Origin: an uncultured Steroidobacter sp.
GTDB taxonomy: Bacteria > Pseudomonadota > Gammaproteobacteria > Steroidobacterales > Steroidobacteraceae
DNA length: 64,000 nt
NCBI GenBank assembly: GCA_938008435.1
Contig: CALLKK010000023.1
Location: 1 to 64,000, forward strand
Direction of reading: 5' to 3'
The stretch's first letter is position 1. Every line of letters starts with the position of its first letter. Below are positions 33,288 through 42,401 of this stretch, in pieces. The translations under genes and the position numbers were made by a program. Below the pieces are notes generated by a model that was given only the letters and a program-made list of their open reading frames with translations, was not told where the DNA came from and searched no databases.

Positions 33288-35147
33288 ATGACGTACCACT
33301 TGCAAGCGCCCGTCGAAGAGCAACGCGATCACATCCTGGGTCCGGATGACGCGCCGATTACGCTCGTCGAATACGGCAGCTACGTGTGCCCCTACTGTCA
33401 CGCGGCCAACGATCGTATTGCGGAGATTCGCAACGAGTTCGGGGATCGTTTGCGATACGTCTTCCGTCACCGTCCGATCACCGGCCTCGAGCGGGCGCGC
33501 AAAGCAGCGGAAATCGTGGAGCGCGCCCAAACGCCGGAGCAGTTCTGGCGCATTCACGTCTTGCTCATGGAGCGCGGCGACGCCCTCACGGACGCGGAGC
33601 TGAACGCAATCGCGCGCGATGAGAATCTTCACGAGGTCAGCCCCGAGGTCAGCGAGCGCGCCAGACGACGCGTCGACGAGGACATCGCCAGCGCGCGTGA
33701 AAGCGGCGCGTACGTGTCGCCTACCTTCTTCATCAACGGGCGCAGGTACGAAGGCGCGTGGGACAGCATCTCGTTCAAAGATGCCCTCGTAGGCTCGCTC
33801 GGTCATCGCGTGCAGGTTGCTGCGTTGGAGTTCGCGCGCTGGGCGCCATCAGCCGGATTGTTGCTGTTGCTCGCGACCGTTCTCGCCCTGGTACTGAGCA
33901 ACTCGCCTCTCGCGGAGCGCTTCGCGGCGCTTTGGGAGATGGATTGGGGCATCATGATTCACGGCACCGCACTGCAGATGCCGCTGCGCGAGTGGATCAA
34001 CGATGGCCTGCTCACGATTTTCTTTCTGGTCGTCGGCCTGGAGATCAAACGCGAGCTGACGGTCGGGCACCTCGCAGATCGGCGAGCGGCTGCTTTGCCT
34101 GTTGCGGCGGCGATCGGCGGGCTTGCGGTGCCGGCGCTGCTCTATCGGCTGGTCATCCCTGACGGCCCCTGGGAGCGCGGCTGGGGCGTGCCGATGTCGA
34201 CCGACACGGCGTTTGCGATCGCGCTCATCGCGATGATGGGGCGGCGCGTGCCGATCGAGTTGCGCATCTTTCTCACCGCCGCAGCGATTGTCGATGACAT
34301 CGGTGCCATTCTCGTGGTCGCGGTCTTTTATTCCGCCGAGCTGCATTACTTCTGGTTGTTTTGTGCCCTCGGGATCGTCGCGCTGCTCGCGCTGATGAAC
34401 TGCGGGCATGTCTACCGGTGGTGGCCGTACATCCTGCTCGGGCTGGCGCTCTGGGGGTGCGTTTTCGCCGGCGGGTTGCATTCGACGCTTGCGGGCGTGC
34501 TGCTGGCATTGTTCATCCCAACGCTGCCGCCACCGAACTTGAGTGGGCTCATCGCACAAGCCAACGCCGTCTTCGTCGCCGAGTCGCGCCATAACAAGGA
34601 GGTCTTGAGGCAGGGACCGTCCGTCCCTGCCCTGCGCGCGCTCGATGCGATTCACGATCGACTCGAATCGCCCGCCGACCGGCTTCTGCGCCAAATGGCG
34701 CCGCGTTCGAGCTATCTCGTCCTGCCGTTGTTTGCGCTCGCGAACTCGGACGTCCCGATTGCCTCGACCGATCTCACGGAGCACGGATCGCTGCTCGCCG
34801 CGATCATGCTGGGTCTGATCGTCGGCAAACCTGCGGGCATGACGCTCGCCTGCTACCTCGCGGTCAAGCTCGGCTGGGCGATGAAACCGAGCGACTACTC
34901 ATGGCGGCAACTCGCCGGGGCCGGCGCGATGGCCGGCATCGGATTTACGATGTCCTTGTTCATTGCGAGCGAAGCGTTTCCCGACGCCGCCGATTTCGCT
35001 GCCGCCAAGGTTGCAATCTTTGCTGCGTCGATGGTGGCCGCGATCATCGGCGTCGCGGTGCTCTGGAATTCCGAGGCAGCCAAGGCGCCGTCCCAGCTAG
35101 ATGAGGCCGCTGCAGCGGTCGTTCCCGGACTTAGTCGCGAGCGGTGA
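33288..35147 (+). CDS. nhaA: Na+/H+ antiporter NhaA with N-terminal DsbA-like thioredoxin domain
   Basis: 619 residues from ATG 33288. Residues 1-170 are a DsbA-type thioredoxin fold with CPYC (Cys34, Cys37), a helical insert and the cis-Pro segment SPTFFINGRRYEG. Residues about 175-600 form NhaA: FFLVVGLEIKREL, the transport-site Asp pair in the TAAAIVDDIGAILVVA segment, and a C-terminal AGIGFTMSLFIA. No signal peptide is present before the thioredoxin part, so it should stay on the cytoplasmic side, where NhaA termini lie. The same fusion is known in Actinobacteria and some Proteobacteria; its purpose is unknown. Confidence 0.9.
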   Translation: MTYHLQAPVEEQRDHILGPDDAPITLVEYGSYVCPYCHAANDRIAEIRNEFGDRLRYVFRHRPITGLERARKAAEIVERAQTPEQFWRIHVLLMERGDALTDAELNAIARDENLHEVSPEVSERARRRVDEDIASARESGAYVSPTFFINGRRYEGAWDSISFKDALVGSLGHRVQVAALEFARWAPSAGLLLLLATVLALVLSNSPLAERFAALWEMDWGIMIHGTALQMPLREWINDGLLTIFFLVVGLEIKRELTVGHLADRRAAALPVAAAIGGLAVPALLYRLVIPDGPWERGWGVPMSTDTAFAIALIAMMGRRVPIELRIFLTAAAIVDDIGAILVVAVFYSAELHYFWLFCALGIVALLALMNCGHVYRWWPYILLGLALWGCVFAGGLHSTLAGVLLALFIPTLPPPNLSGLIAQANAVFVAESRHNKEVLRQGPSVPALRALDAIHDRLESPADRLLRQMAPRSSYLVLPLFALANSDVPIASTDLTEHGSLLAAIMLGLIVGKPAGMTLACYLAVKLGWAMKPSDYSWRQLAGAGAMAGIGFTMSLFIASEAFPDAADFAAAKVAIFAASMVAAIIGVAVLWNSEAAKAPSQLDEAAAAVVPGLSRER

Positions 35148-35160
35148 GTTCGGCGAGAGG

Positions 35161-35517
35161 TCAGAACAACTTGTGAACGAGCCACTCGCCCAAGGTGCCG
35201 ACCGCAGACATGACGGCGGCGCCGGCCAGCGCCCACCCGAAGCTGTCGATCTTGAGGTGATCGGTGAGCTTGTCGGTCAGCACGAGCAGGATCGCATTGA
35301 TGATCCAGCGGGTGACGAAGGCAAGCAGCCATGCCACGCCCAGCGTGAGGATCGTGAAAACGCCGAACAGCAACCAGCCGAGCAGGAAATTCAGGATGCC
35401 GAATGTCGCGGCCACTAGGATGGCGCTCTTCGGTCCCTTCACGTGAAAGCCAGGCAGGATCGCGTCGGTTACCCAGACCGCCACGGACAAGATCAGCCAG
35501 GAAAGGATGAGCTCCAT
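35161..35517 (-). CDS. Phage holin family (mycobacterial 4 superfamily) small membrane protein
   Basis: 118 residues from ATG 35517 with GGAG 9 bases upstream. Four membrane segments (about 3-23, 28-50, 52-75, 92-112) and the characteristic ILPGFHVKGPKSAILVA and FLLGWLLFGVFTILTLG text identify the Phage_holin_4_2 family. It is common in bacterial chromosomes and usually not a phage gene. Its stop lies 14 bases beyond the convergent nhaA fusion stop. Confidence 0.85.
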   Translation of the reverse strand: MELILSWLILSVAVWVTDAILPGFHVKGPKSAILVAATFGILNFLLGWLLFGVFTILTLGVAWLLAFVTRWIINAILLVLTDKLTDHLKIDSFGWALAGAAVMSAVGTLGEWLVHKLF

Positions 35518-35656
35518 CGACAGGTACTCCGGTGGGAAACGTAGACCCAGCGTACGGGTTGTATGACGGGCGGGATATCGTGGATGGACCGTAGCTAGGG
35601 ATGCGTCGATCACGGCGGTCCCGGTCCGAGACGGCGCTATCGGCGGCCCGCGAGCG

Positions 35657-35671
35657 ATAGGCGCGGTCTAT
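35657..35671 (+). promoter_or_regulatory. Possible OxyR half-site upstream of ahpC
   Basis: ATAG-N7-CTAT at 35657-35671 matches one half of the OxyR consensus. The second half at the right spacing is not clear. A -10-like TATATT follows at 35717-35722, 64 bases before the ahpC start. This fits peroxide-induced expression of ahpC but rests on one half-site. Confidence 0.4.
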
Positions 35672-35785
35672 GACCAAGGTCGAAACTATCGACTGGTCCT
35701 ACCGGAGGTGCGCCGCTATATTTACCCCCGCTCGCTGCATGAGCAGCGTCATTCGTTCTGCTGTTCCTTAAGGAGAGTCAGCTAG

Positions 35786-36352
35786 ATGAGTTCCTTGATC
35801 AATACCGTTATCAAGCCGTTCAAGACGACCGCTTTCCACAACGGCAAGTTCGTGCCCGTGACGGACGCCGACGTGAAGGGCAAGTGGTCGATCTTCTTCT
35901 TCTACCCCGCCGACTTCACGTTCGTCTGCCCGACCGAGCTCGGCGACCTGGCCGACGTCTACCCGGAGCTGCAGAAGCTGGGCGTTGAGGTGTACAGCGT
36001 GTCGACCGACACCCACTTCACGCACAAGGCCTGGCACGACGCTTCGGAGACGATCCGCAAGATCAAGTACCCGATGCTCGGCGATCCGACGCAGCAGATC
36101 TCGCGCAACTTCGGCGTGCTGATCGAGGAAGAAGGCCTCGCGCTGCGCGGCACGTTCATCGTGAATCCGGAAGGCGTCATCAAGGCCTACGAGATCCACG
36201 ACAACGGCATCGGCCGCGACGCGAAGGAGCTGCTGCGCAAGGTGCAGGCCGCTCAGTACATCGCGGCGCATCCGGGCGAGGTCTGCCCTGCCAAGTGGAC
36301 TCCTGGCGCGAAGACGCTCCAGCCCTCGCTTGACCTCGTCGGCAAGATCTAA
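35786..36352 (+). CDS. ahpC: Alkyl hydroperoxide reductase subunit C (peroxiredoxin)
   Basis: 188 residues, the usual size. Peroxidatic Cys48 in FTFVCPTELGDL and resolving Cys167 in GEVCPAKW give a typical 2-Cys AhpC. It reduces H2O2 and organic peroxides in the cytoplasm using AhpF, encoded next. AAGGAG lies 8 bases upstream. A hairpin terminator separates it from ahpF. Confidence 0.97.
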   Translation: MSSLINTVIKPFKTTAFHNGKFVPVTDADVKGKWSIFFFYPADFTFVCPTELGDLADVYPELQKLGVEVYSVSTDTHFTHKAWHDASETIRKIKYPMLGDPTQQISRNFGVLIEEEGLALRGTFIVNPEGVIKAYEIHDNGIGRDAKELLRKVQAAQYIAAHPGEVCPAKWTPGAKTLQPSLDLVGKI

Positions 36353-36374
36353 CCGATCGGTCGCAGGTGAAACG

Positions 36375-36399
36375 GCAGGGCGGCGTGCAGCCGCCCTGC
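36375..36399 (+). terminator. Hairpin between ahpC and ahpF
   Basis: Perfect 10-bp stem GCAGGGCGGC / GCCGCCCTGC with a 5-base loop, followed by TTCCCCC. It lies between the two genes and could give partial termination so that ahpC is made in excess of ahpF. Confidence 0.65.
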
Positions 36400-36437
36400 T
36401 TCCCCCGAACCACTCAACTTACGGAATTCACTAACCC

Positions 36438-38021
36438 ATGCTCGACGCGAATCTCAAGCAGCAATTGCAGACTTATCTCGAACGCGTGACGCTCCCTATC
36501 GAGATCGTCGCCTCGCTGGACGACAGCGAGACCGCGCGCGAGATGAAGGAGCTGCTCGTGGAGATTGCGGGGCTCTCGCCGCTGATCTCGCTCGAGTACG
36601 CGGAGCATGCGGAACGCAAGCCATCGTTCACGCTCAATCGGAAAGGCTCGGCGATGAAGATTCGCTTCGCCGGCGTGCCGATGGGCCACGAATTCACCTC
36701 GCTCGTGCTGGCGCTGCTGCAGGTCGGCGGCTATCCGCCGAAAGTCGATGACAGCGTCATCGAGCAGATCCGCAACTTGAAGGGCGAATTCAAGTTCGAA
36801 ACCTATATCTCGCTGTCGTGCCAGAACTGTCCGGATGTGGTGCAGGCTCTGAATCTCATGGCCGTGCTCAATCCGAACGTGAGCCACACGATGATCGACG
36901 GCGCCGTCTTCCAGAAGGAAGTCGAAGAGCGCCAGATCATGGCCGTGCCCACCGTGTATCTGAACGGTGAAGTCTTCGGTCAGGGCCGCACGACGATCGA
37001 AGAGATTCTCGCGAAGCTCGACACGAACGCGAGCGCGCGCCAAGCCGAACAGCTCAATGCGAAAGAGCCTTTCGATGTGCTCGTCGTGGGCGGCGGACCG
37101 GCGGGCGCGGCTGCTGCGATCTACGCGGCACGCAAAGGCATTCGCACGGGCGTGGTGGCCGAACGCTTCGGCGGCCAGGTGCTCGATACGCTCGCCATCG
37201 AGAACTTCATCTCCGTGAAGGAGACCGAAGGTCCGAAGATGGCGGTGGCGCTCGAGGAGCACGTCCGTGCCTACGACGTCGACATCATGAACGTGCAGCG
37301 CGCCGAGAAACTGCTGCCGGCCGACGCCGACGGCCTGTTCACGGTGCAGCTGGCGAGCGGCGCGGCACTGCGCAGCCGGACGGTCATCCTGGCCACGGGT
37401 GCACGCTGGCGCGAGATGAACGTTCCCGGCGAGCGCGAGTATCGCGGCCGCGGCGTCGCCTACTGCCCGCACTGCGACGGTCCCCTGTTCAAGGGCAAGC
37501 GCGTCGCAGTCATCGGCGGCGGCAACTCGGGCGTCGAAGCAGCCATCGATCTTGCCGGCATCGTCGCTCACGTCACGCTGATCGAGTTCGACAGCCGTCT
37601 GCGCGCCGATGCCGTGTTGCAGAACAAGCTGCGTAGCCTGCCGAACGTGCGCATCATCCTGTCGGCGCAGACGACGGAGGTGCACGGCGAGAACGGCAAG
37701 GTCAGCGGTCTCACGTACAAGGACCGCGGCACCGGCGAGCTGCATCGCATCGATCTGGAAGGGGTGTTCGTACAAATCGGTCTGTTGCCGAACACCGATT
37801 GGCTCAAGGATACGATTGCGCTCAGTCCGCGCGGCGAGATCGAAGTGGATGCGCGCGGACAAACCTCGCTTCCCGGCGTGTTCGCGGCGGGCGATGCGAC
37901 CACCGTGCCCTACAAGCAGATCGTGATCGCTATGGGCGAAGGTGCGAAGGCGGCGCTGAGCGCGTTCGACCATCTCATTCGCAGCTCGGCGCCGGCGGAC
38001 AAGGCCGTCAACGCCGCTTGA
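36438..38021 (+). CDS. ahpF: Alkyl hydroperoxide reductase subunit F
   Basis: 527 residues. The N-terminal double-thioredoxin domain has CQNC (Cys128, Cys131). The FAD domain starts VLVVGGGPAGAAAA (about 214), the NADH domain has VIGGGNSGVEAA, and the second redox pair CPHC lies at 343-346 in AYCPHCDGPL. The C-terminal GVFAAGDATTVPYKQIVIAMGEGAKAALSA closes the FAD site. It transfers electrons from NADH to AhpC. Confidence 0.97.
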   Translation: MLDANLKQQLQTYLERVTLPIEIVASLDDSETAREMKELLVEIAGLSPLISLEYAEHAERKPSFTLNRKGSAMKIRFAGVPMGHEFTSLVLALLQVGGYPPKVDDSVIEQIRNLKGEFKFETYISLSCQNCPDVVQALNLMAVLNPNVSHTMIDGAVFQKEVEERQIMAVPTVYLNGEVFGQGRTTIEEILAKLDTNASARQAEQLNAKEPFDVLVVGGGPAGAAAAIYAARKGIRTGVVAERFGGQVLDTLAIENFISVKETEGPKMAVALEEHVRAYDVDIMNVQRAEKLLPADADGLFTVQLASGAALRSRTVILATGARWREMNVPGEREYRGRGVAYCPHCDGPLFKGKRVAVIGGGNSGVEAAIDLAGIVAHVTLIEFDSRLRADAVLQNKLRSLPNVRIILSAQTTEVHGENGKVSGLTYKDRGTGELHRIDLEGVFVQIGLLPNTDWLKDTIALSPRGEIEVDARGQTSLPGVFAAGDATTVPYKQIVIAMGEGAKAALSAFDHLIRSSAPADKAVNAA

Positions 38022-38031
38022 TCGAACGGCT

Positions 38032-38057
38032 GCGGGGACGAGTCTATTCGTCCCCGC
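38032..38057. terminator. Shared terminator of ahpF and the L,D-transpeptidase gene
   Basis: Perfect 10-bp stem GCGGGGACGA / TCGTCCCCGC with a 6-base loop, at the meeting point of convergent genes. It overlaps the last codons of the L,D-transpeptidase gene. No T-run follows on either strand. Confidence 0.55.
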
Positions 38058-38853
38058 TGTCCGGCAGGTCCCACTGCTCGCGTAACCGTTCCAGTTCCTG
38101 CGCGGGCAATAGCACGAAGATCGGCTCGTTCTTCGCGTCGAGCCACGCCAGTAGTTCGCGCATCGCCTCTGCAGCCATCGCCGTGCACCCGGCCGTGGCG
38201 CGGTCGGGCGCTTCCCACACATGCGCGAAGATGCAGCTGCCGAGCCCCGGCTTGCCTGCTGCATTGTGCTCGATGACAAAGCCGAGCTCGTAACGCCGAT
38301 CGCCATTGAAATGCAGATCGCGGCGCATGGGCTCGGTCGAACCGCGAATCGCTTCCTCCCCGACCGTACGCGCATCGACGATGCGGTTGTAGAGCGGCGA
38401 GCTTGCGACATCGATGCAGTAATCCCATTCGCTCATGGGCCGATAGTGCAAGCGCGTGTTGGCTGCGGACTCATAACCGAACGCCTGCCCGATGCGAAAG
38501 ACGCCGGCAGGGCTGCGCCCGTCGCCTTCCCGCTTCTCCAATCCTTGCTGCGCTGGGTGCAGACCGATGCCCCACGCGCTCCCGCTCCGTCCGAGCGTCA
38601 CCGGCACATCGCGTTGGACGGCGATCCAGCCGGCATCGCGACGCTCGTAGGTGGACAAGCGCCCACGGCTCGAATCCCGGTCATCGGCAACGACGAGCAC
38701 GAGCTGGCGTGCGTTCGACCAGGGTTGATCCGCTGTCGAAAGCGCGCTGCAGGATAAGAGGCACAGCGCAGCGACCGTCGCCAGCCAGCGCGATAGTGCG
38801 TGACTCCATAGGCGCTGCCTACCGCATGAGCTCGAGCGGTTAGTGGTGTTCAT
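38044..38853 (-). CDS. L,D-transpeptidase family lipoprotein
   Basis: 269 residues. The N-terminus has a basic stretch, a hydrophobic core and LLSC (Cys35), so it is probably a lipoprotein. The YkuD-like catalytic domain ends in FAHVWEAPDRATAGCTAM, with His211 and nucleophile Cys223 in the S/T-x-G-C-T context. It resembles the YafK/ErfK side of the family rather than the classical YkuD with SHGC. It would cross-link peptidoglycan or attach proteins in the periplasm. Its ATG overlaps the stop of the upstream NlpC/P60 gene (TAATG), so they are translated together. Confidence 0.82.
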   Translation of the reverse strand: MNTTNRSSSCGRQRLWSHALSRWLATVAALCLLSCSALSTADQPWSNARQLVLVVADDRDSSRGRLSTYERRDAGWIAVQRDVPVTLGRSGSAWGIGLHPAQQGLEKREGDGRSPAGVFRIGQAFGYESAANTRLHYRPMSEWDYCIDVASSPLYNRIVDARTVGEEAIRGSTEPMRRDLHFNGDRRYELGFVIEHNAAGKPGLGSCIFAHVWEAPDRATAGCTAMAAEAMRELLAWLDAKNEPIFVLLPAQELERLREQWDLPDSGDE

Positions 38854-40274
38854 TAGCGAAGGCGCTGAATGCTGTAGATCTCATCGACGAACGTACGCTG
38901 CTCGTCGATGAGGAGCGGAACGAGCGGCGTGACGACGACGCTGTTGAGCGGAACGCGCACCAATCGTTCGCTGTCGCGGTAGGTAATCCCGGCAGTATCG
39001 TGGATGACATACGGCTCGCCGCGCTCGCGGCCGATGACCATCATGACGTGCCCCGGAATGTAGATGAGGTCGCCGACCTCTAGCGAGCGCAACAACGCGA
39101 TACGGTCTGCGCGGCTCATGTCCGGCCTCAGCTCGATGCGCGTGAAGACAGGGCTCAACGCCTGATCGCGCGTGTTGCGCGGCAGCTCGATGCCGAAGCT
39201 GCGATACACCTCGGCGACGAAGCCGCTGCAATCGCGGCCGTGGTAAGCGTGACCCCACCCATAACGCTCGCCCAAGAACTTGAAGCTCTGCCGGATCAGA
39301 TTGGCTTCCGTGAACGGAAGGTAGCCGAGCGCAACGTCGGCAGCTCGCGGCAGCAGCGCCGGCGCGAGCTCGAGCCTGCCCTGCTCGTCTCGAAGCGGCA
39401 GCTCCACGATATACGCCGCGTGCGGATGCTGCCCGTTGACCGGCTCGTGCGCAGGCCAGCTCGTAACGAGCGGCAGGCGCACACCCATGTCGAGCGTCAA
39501 CTCGGATACTTCGGGTCGTTCGGGCGTGAACGCCGTGCGCACTTGGCTGCCGGTGACGATGAGGTACGGCGCCCTACGCGCGTAACCAAGCACTTCGTCG
39601 GCACGGCCTTCGGCGACGTGCTGACGCTCGATCCAAGCGCGGTAATGCGGCGTCACGACGAAGAGCCAGTCACCGTCGCGGCTCGTGTGTGCGATGACGA
39701 CCGGCGTGCCCGGAAAGGCGGCGCTCTCCTGGAAGAGATCGATGTCGCGTTCTTCGGCGGCGGGCAAGACACGCAAACGTGTGGGGAACGTGCGCAAGTC
39801 GGCACGGCGCACAACCAAGCCGTAACGCGTCCGCTGCACGGGCGGTATCGCGTCCAAGGCAAGCGCATCGAAGAGCTGTGCCAACTGCTCTGCGCCGATG
39901 GCGGTGCCTGCTGTATCGAACATCGGCCGATCCGGCCGCGCCGAACGCGCACGAATCCATTGCTCGACCTGCGTTCGCGTCAGCTGCGCAGGAAATCGCG
40001 CGAGGTCGTTCACGGACGGATCGAGCTCGAATAGCTTGGCGTTGCGAGCGGCGATTTGCTTAGGATCGAGCAGCATGCGCTCGGCGCGCGGGCGTCGTTC
40101 GATCCAATGCTCTGGATCGAGATGCGCAGCCTCGATGCCGAGGAGGCCAGGTGATGTCGTGTCGGATGCGCGCGGCACCGTCGCACAAGCCGCAAGCGCG
40201 ACGCTTGCGAGCACGATGGTGCTGAGCACGCGTCCCAAAGCGGCTCGTCTGGCTTCGGCTGTGGGGTTCCTCAC
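38853..40274 (-). CDS. NlpC/P60 peptidoglycan endopeptidase with SH3 domains, lipoprotein
   Basis: 473 residues from GTG 40274, chosen because a purine-rich stretch precedes it and the lipobox LAAC then falls near residue 30. The middle part contains two SH3b-like segments of the YkfC type (for example VIAHTSRDGDWLFVVTPHYRAWI). The C-terminal NlpC/P60 domain has RYGWGHAYHGRDCSGFVAEVY (catalytic Cys) and PGHVMMVIG (catalytic His). The family cuts gamma-D-glutamyl bonds in peptidoglycan stem peptides. It is coupled to the L,D-transpeptidase, giving a cut-and-relink pair. Confidence 0.85.
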   Translation of the reverse strand: MRNPTAEARRAALGRVLSTIVLASVALAACATVPRASDTTSPGLLGIEAAHLDPEHWIERRPRAERMLLDPKQIAARNAKLFELDPSVNDLARFPAQLTRTQVEQWIRARSARPDRPMFDTAGTAIGAEQLAQLFDALALDAIPPVQRTRYGLVVRRADLRTFPTRLRVLPAAEERDIDLFQESAAFPGTPVVIAHTSRDGDWLFVVTPHYRAWIERQHVAEGRADEVLGYARRAPYLIVTGSQVRTAFTPERPEVSELTLDMGVRLPLVTSWPAHEPVNGQHPHAAYIVELPLRDEQGRLELAPALLPRAADVALGYLPFTEANLIRQSFKFLGERYGWGHAYHGRDCSGFVAEVYRSFGIELPRNTRDQALSPVFTRIELRPDMSRADRIALLRSLEVGDLIYIPGHVMMVIGRERGEPYVIHDTAGITYRDSERLVRVPLNSVVVTPLVPLLIDEQRTFVDEIYSIQRLR

Positions 40275-40487
40275 TGCTTCTCTTTCCTTCCCCTGCGCAG
40301 ATGAAAAGGCGCCCGCCCTGATTGGTGGAGCACCGCCTAGCGTTCCGGCGATTCCGTCAGCAAAGCCCGGTGTCCTACTTGCGAGAACAGCCGACCCAAT
40401 CTGTGCTAACTTTTTTGTGTTCAACTGCATCTGTCATGCAGCACAGATCGGAGTAGGCTCTGCTCCATCGAAGATTGGGGCAATCCC

Positions 40488-40727
40488 ATGCGTATAGCAA
40501 AACCCCTCCTTCTCATCACGACGCCCATCGGCGTCGTGTTGGGCGTCAAAGAAGCCTTCCGGCTGACCGGCGGCCTGGCATTCTTGATGATCGCGCTGCT
40601 GCTGATGATCGGCGCAGCCATGGCCATGCTCGTGCACACGATCCGTAAGGAAGAAGCACAAGCCCAGGCGGCTGCTGCCGAAGCAGAGCTCAAGTCCTCG
40701 GCCGGCGATTCCAAGGAATCCGCATGA
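40488..40727 (+). CDS. Small two-helix membrane protein
   Basis: 79 residues: two hydrophobic helices at about 4-22 and 27-50, then a charged Ala/Glu-rich tail (EEAQAQAAAAEAELKSS). No family recognised. Its stop overlaps the next ATG by 4 bases (ATGA), and the two small membrane proteins look like one transcriptional unit. Confidence 0.6.
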   Translation: MRIAKPLLLITTPIGVVLGVKEAFRLTGGLAFLMIALLLMIGAAMAMLVHTIRKEEAQAQAAAAEAELKSSAGDSKESA

Positions 40728-40924
40728 TCAAGGTTCTCATCCTCGTTACGTTGGTTGCCATCATCGTCAGCCTTGGGCAGGCGCTCTTCAGCATGACGGC
40801 CGGTCCGAGCGACAACAAGAAGATGGTTCGTGCCCTCACCGTTCGCATCAGCCTGTCGGTTGCGCTGTTCGTGCTGCTCCTCATCGGCTGGCGCTTCGGT
40901 GTGCTGACTCCCCACGGTCTGTAA
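40724..40924 (+). CDS. Twin transmembrane protein, DUF2909 family
   Basis: 66 residues with two helices (about 2-24 and 43-62) separated by a polar loop ending in KKMVRALTVRISLS. This layout and size are those of DUF2909, a family often found near cytochrome oxidase assembly genes in other Proteobacteria; here no such neighbour is present. Start overlaps the upstream stop. Confidence 0.75.
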   Translation: MIKVLILVTLVAIIVSLGQALFSMTAGPSDNKKMVRALTVRISLSVALFVLLLIGWRFGVLTPHGL

Positions 40925-40933
40925 TCGTCTGAT

Positions 40934-42349
40934 GTGACCCGGTATCGCGAGCTGGCCCGCGAGCTAGCGGATCTGATCCGCCAAGGGACTTTGCGTCCCG
41001 GCGATCGCGTGCCCTCGGTACGCACGCTCTGCCGCGAGCGCGGCTTGAGCCCCGCAACGACGATGCGTGCGTACGAGGAGCTCGAAGCGGAAGGTCTCAT
41101 CGAAGCACGCCCGCGCTCCGGGTATTACGTGAGCGCCCGGTGGCAGCGTCCGCATCGTGCGCCGGAGCACGCCAAGCCCTCGAGCCGCAGCACGCGCGTC
41201 GAAGTCGACGAGCTGATCTTCGAAATTCTCGAGTCCACCCGCGAGCATCAGGTGGTGCCGCTCGGCTCGGCTTTTCCGAGCCCAGTGCTGTTTCCATGGT
41301 CCAAGCTTGCGCGCTATCTCGGCAGCAGCGCTCGCCACATGGATCCGTGGAATACCGTCGAAAGTCTGCCGCCGGGCAACGACGATCTGCGGCGCCAGAT
41401 CGCGCAACGTTACCTCGCGCACGGCGTCACGATTTCCATCGACGAGATCGTCATCACGAGCGGCGCGCTCGAAGCGTTGAACCTCGCACTGGCGATTCTC
41501 ACGCGGCCCGGCGATACGGTGGCGATCGAATCGCCCGCGTTTTATGGGTGCCTGCAAGCGGTGCAGGCAGCGGGTTTGCGGGCGGTGGAGATTCCGACGC
41601 ATCCGAGCGACGGCGTCGATATCGGCGCGCTCGCCGCGGCGATCGCCAAGCACGACATCAAGGCGTGCTGGTTCATGACGACGCTGCAAAATCCGACCGG
41701 CGCAACGATGTCGGCCGACGTTAAACGCGAGCTCGTCGCCCTGCTCGCCAAGCACGAAATCCCGCTCATCGAAGACGACGTGTACGCCGAGCTCTACTTC
41801 GGCGAGGAGCGGCCGAAACCGGCGAAGGCCTTCGACACGCGCGGACTCGTTCTGAGCTGCAGCTCGTTCTCGAAGAGCTTGGCGCCCGGTTACCGCCTCG
41901 GTTGGGTGGCGGCCGGACGGTTCGCCAAAGCGCTCGAGCGACGCAAGTTCACGACCTCCCTCGCGACGAGCATCCCGATTCAGAACGCGCTGGCGCTCGC
42001 GCTGCGCCACGAACCTTACGAAGCGCATTTCGAACGCTTGCGGCGTGCGTTTCAGTTGCAGCAGCGCGAAATGCTGGCGAGTGTGCGCAGGCATTTCCCC
42101 GTCAGCCATCGCATCACCGTGCCGAACGGCGGCTATTTCATGTGGGTGCAGCTCGACGACAATGTCGATGCGCTCGAGGTGCAGCGTCTCGCGCTCGCGA
42201 AGAACATCAGCGTCGCACCGGGACCTATGTTTTCCGCGCGGCGCGAATTCCAGAACTTCCTGCGCCTGAATTACGGCCATCCATGGAACGCTGCCATGGA
42301 CCGGGCCATTGCCGAACTGGGCAGCATCATCCGCGCGGTCGCGCGTTAG
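40934..42349 (+). CDS. MocR/GntR-type regulator with aminotransferase domain
   Basis: 471 residues from GTG 40934. The N-terminal GntR winged helix (about 5-70; LADLIRQGTLRPGDRVPSVRTLCRERGLSPATTMRAYEELEAEGLI) is fused to a fold-type I aminotransferase domain. The PLP lysine is Lys314 in SSFSKSLAPGYRLGW, and the Asp in IEDDVYAEL and the NPTG of LQNPTGATM are kept. MocR proteins sense PLP or an amino-acid adduct and control nearby vitamin B6, GABA or taurine genes. None of those are adjacent, so the target is unknown. Confidence 0.9.
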   Translation: MTRYRELARELADLIRQGTLRPGDRVPSVRTLCRERGLSPATTMRAYEELEAEGLIEARPRSGYYVSARWQRPHRAPEHAKPSSRSTRVEVDELIFEILESTREHQVVPLGSAFPSPVLFPWSKLARYLGSSARHMDPWNTVESLPPGNDDLRRQIAQRYLAHGVTISIDEIVITSGALEALNLALAILTRPGDTVAIESPAFYGCLQAVQAAGLRAVEIPTHPSDGVDIGALAAAIAKHDIKACWFMTTLQNPTGATMSADVKRELVALLAKHEIPLIEDDVYAELYFGEERPKPAKAFDTRGLVLSCSSFSKSLAPGYRLGWVAAGRFAKALERRKFTTSLATSIPIQNALALALRHEPYEAHFERLRRAFQLQQREMLASVRRHFPVSHRITVPNGGYFMWVQLDDNVDALEVQRLALAKNISVAPGPMFSARREFQNFLRLNYGHPWNAAMDRAIAELGSIIRAVAR

Positions 42350-42401
42350 CGACCGGTTGCCGTAACGGCCAGCGTCCCTGTAGACGCTGCCGGTGAACGA
42401 C

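Noticed and set aside
35161..35517. Prophage remnant suggested by the holin family name
   Set aside because: The family is common in bacterial chromosomes, and no other phage gene is nearby.
36414..38411. A 665-codon minus-strand frame across ahpF
   Set aside because: Antisense to a clearly functional ahpF with composition typical of a shadow frame.
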